Below, one piece after another: positions 61,949 through 64,000 of a stretch of 64,000 bases of DNA. The translations under genes were made by a program, and so were the position numbers. The notes below the pieces were generated by a model. That model was not told the origin of the DNA. It did no database searches and saw only the letters and a list, made by a program, of their open reading frames with translations. This DNA is from Kappaphycus alvarezii (Eukaryota; Rhodophyta; Florideophyceae; Gigartinales; Solieriaceae): NCBI GenBank assembly GCA_002205965.3, contig NADL03000006.1, forward strand, positions 930,001 to 994,000, in the 5' to 3' direction. The first letter of the stretch is position 1. Every line of letters starts with the position of its first letter.

Positions 61949-62856
61949 ATGGAGAACCAACCACCACGACCGTCCTCTCCAACACAATCAACCGCAACCA
62001 CATCCAACAACCCCTCCGAGTCTTCCCCACGTAACTCATACGCCAAGTTTTACGGCTGCTACCTCCTCGTATCCCGCTCCTCTGAATTGTATTCCGCTGG
62101 TCGAACCTATGTAGGGTTTACAGTCAACCCTCCTCGTCGTCTGAAACAGCATAACGGCGAACTCAAATATGGTGGTGCAAAGCGCACCAGCAAGCATCGT
62201 CCATGGCAAATGGTTGCCGTCATTCATGGTTTCTCAAGCAAGACTCAGGGCCTGCAATTTGAATGGGCATGGCAAAATCCGGTGAAAAGCGTTGCCCTCA
62301 AGCTCCACGCCGATAGGCCAAATGCTATCACACTGCCGTCCACAAGGAAAAACACTGTTAAAGCCCGCTTACAGACCCTGGCGGCCATGGCCTCCATCCC
62401 ACCATGGTGCCTGTGTCCGCTAACATTAACCATTTGTGCCCGAGAGAAGATTGGGAAACGCTCAAGATAAACGAGCTTGTGTTTCCCAAGCATTTACGAG
62501 TACAATTCGATACTTTATCCTCATTAGCCGCGTCTGTCCGAAACTATGATTACAGACACCGTTGCGACTCCATCGTGCCTCGACCGCTGACTCCAAACAG
62601 AAACAAATGTCCAGCGTGCAACGATGATATTTCATTTGTCACAATTCCTGGTCTACCTGGTAACCAACGCAGATTGACACACTGCTCTGCATGCGGAGTA
62701 ATAGTACATATCGCATGCCTTGCTTCTTGTCGGGTGCAAGACGGCTATCCCGCTGAGGCGCTATTGCCTAACATTGTCAAGTGTCCAGCATGTCAAGCTC
62801 AGATGCATTGGTCACTTGTTGTGCGCCTCGCCAGAGCCTTGTATAGTGAAGACTGA
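61949..62856 (+). CDS. SLX1: Structure-specific endonuclease subunit SLX1
   Basis: SLX1 is the GIY-YIG nuclease that, with scaffold SLX4, cuts branched DNA such as Holliday junctions and flaps in the nucleus. After a Ser/Pro/Thr-rich N-terminus (ATG at 61949) the nuclease domain reads [52 protein letters not shown] and [13 protein letters not shown]. The first Tyr, the Arg pair and the Glu of FEWAWQ are the catalytic-site residues of the family. The C-terminal zinc-binding domain has [23 protein letters not shown] and [11 protein letters not shown], matching the atypical RING/PHD finger of SLX1. The stop is at 62854-62856, about 302 residues, a normal length. One frame change near 62440 (extra base in the [11 protein letters not shown] region) splits the two domains. 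It converges with the RFC subunit gene. Confidence 0.92.
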
Positions 62857-63213
62857 CCGTCATGCCGTGTTACTCCCAAGTTTCTGACTCCAAGGGTTGT
62901 GCCAGTCTCTTAAATCAGTTTTTGGCAGGGCCGCCAATGTTTGCCATAGCGTGGCCTATACTAGGGCGGTTTGATTCAGATGAATAAGGATCATAGGTTC
63001 TGGTAATGTCGGAGTGTAAAGGGTTGCTGGAGACAGTTTCGTCAAGCTCTCATGTGATTGACCGACTCTTATACTGTCAATAGATCCATTCGGAAGAAAT
63101 GTCAACACAACCTCAACAGGACACCAAACTGCAGGCATGTTGACTCTCGGGTAAACTTGAAGCGGAATCCTGGACCTCTTTATCCGTTTCTGGCATAAAC
63201 ACACAGTCACTAA
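62857..63213. other. Spacer between the convergent SLX1 and RFC3 genes
   Basis: No gene; presumably both 3' ends. Confidence 0.45.
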
Positions 63214-64000
63214 TTACGATGCCATAGCATCAACAGCCATTGCGGACGCAAACTTACAGGAACCGATTAGGGCTGCGACGTTGAGGTTACTCTGATGCGC
63301 CGTCGGCCAGACGATATTCAATATCAGCAAGCTGCTGGAACAGGTACATTTTCGCCTTTGCCGGGAGGTCGGAGCGAATGACCAATGGAAGCAACTCTGT
63401 GATAATATCGTGCAGAGCGAGTCCCTTGTCGAGTTTCAAGGAGAGGATCTTTGCACTGCATGTTGAGAAGTCATCGTGCTGGAGCCATTTCCAGGCCTCG
63501 CGATATCGGCCGGATGTGCGTCACCCGTTTTCATAAAGTGCATCCGCAGTTACGTGGCCGTCGGATTTGGCGGTGGTGGCCATGTGCGTTGACTGCATGA
63601 CGTTGAGAATGCGACGCATGTCGCCTTTGCCCAGAGCAAGCAAGGCGTCAAACCCATCTGGAGTAATATGAACATTCTCTAGTTTTGCAATCTCCAAGAC
63701 TTTTTTGCGCACGTCTTCTGAGGGGAGTGGACCGAATCTGAACTTTGTGCAGCGGGATTGTAAGGCCGGGATGATCTTGTTGACATAGTTACAAATGATA
63801 CAAAAGCGAGTATTGGCGGCATACTTTTCCACGACTCTTCTCAAGGCCATTTGCGCGGAGGTAGTCATGGCATCGGCCTCATCCAGGATGATTAGCTTGA
63901 CTCCTGTCGAAAAGATCCTGCGTGTAGATGCAAAGTTCTTTATCTGCTCACGGACTATGTTTATACCGCGATCATCAGAAGCATTGAGTTCGAGGACCAT
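63214..64000 (-). CDS. RFC3: Replication factor C small subunit (yeast Rfc3 / human RFC5), 5' end outside the window
   Basis: RFC loads PCNA onto primed DNA in replication and repair. The visible part begins at MVLELNASDDRGI and continues with Walker B in KLIILDEADAM, ALRRVVEKYAANTRFCIICN, the SRC arginine-finger motif in ALQSRCTKFRFGPLP, and sensor-2 LGKGDMRRILNVMQS. Up to 63521 the frame is clean. Beyond it the family's C-terminal collar follows in shifted frames: AWKWLQHDDFS, KLDKGLALHDIITELLPLV, LADIEYRLADGASE and NVAALIGSCKFASAM, with a TAA at 63214-63216. IICNYVNKIIPALQSRCTKF and the GLALHDI block fit Rfc3/RFC5 better than Rfc2 or Rfc4. The Walker A part lies beyond base 64000. Confidence 0.92.

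Overview
The window looks like a gene-sparse, transposon-rich stretch of a fungal nuclear genome. An early-diverging (chytrid-like) fungus is my guess, because housekeeping genes are separated by long intergenic tracts and decayed Ty1/copia and Ty3/gypsy elements. No tRNA, rRNA, CRISPR or bacterial-style operon was seen. All names rest on motifs read by eye.

Layout. 1-4.56 kb: decayed copia-type element on the minus strand, running off the left edge. 6.84-11.34 kb (+): SEN1-type RNA/DNA helicase with a Q/M-rich and RGG-rich tail. 11.3-17.7 kb: no recognised gene, but strand-asymmetric G/T-rich tracts and two near-perfect hairpins. 17.73-19.04 kb (-): an F-box protein whose C-terminus is a SPOC domain, an unusual combination. 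23.09-23.63 kb (+): signal peptidase complex subunit SPC3. 24.33-25.94 kb (+): THO complex subunit 1 (HPR1/THOC1). 27.92-29.94 kb (-): GNL1-type circularly permuted GTPase. 32.4-42.1 kb: nested retroelement block, with a gypsy element inside the 3' end of a copia element and further small insertions. 42.73-48.89 kb (+): copia element with both 139-bp LTRs. 49-60 kb: about 11 kb with no recognised gene. 60.0-61.2 kb: two convergent small hypothetical proteins. 61.95-62.86 kb (+): SLX1 structure-specific endonuclease subunit. 63.21-64.0 kb (-): C-terminal part of the RFC3/RFC5 clamp-loader subunit, cut by the right edge.

Nearly all recognisable host genes change reading frame one or more times, usually through one- or two-base indels inside conserved motifs. 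This happens across unrelated essential genes, so consensus sequencing error is the simplest explanation, with short introns responsible for some cases. Coordinates of such genes are given as whole-gene spans.

Functionally, three genes (SEN1, THO1, and by inference the F-box/SPOC protein) bear on co-transcriptional RNA handling. SLX1 and RFC serve DNA repair and replication, SPC3 secretion, and GNL1 probably ribosome-related GTPase work. A short palindromic motif built from GTACTGTACAGTAC recurs in at least ten places, almost all intergenic.
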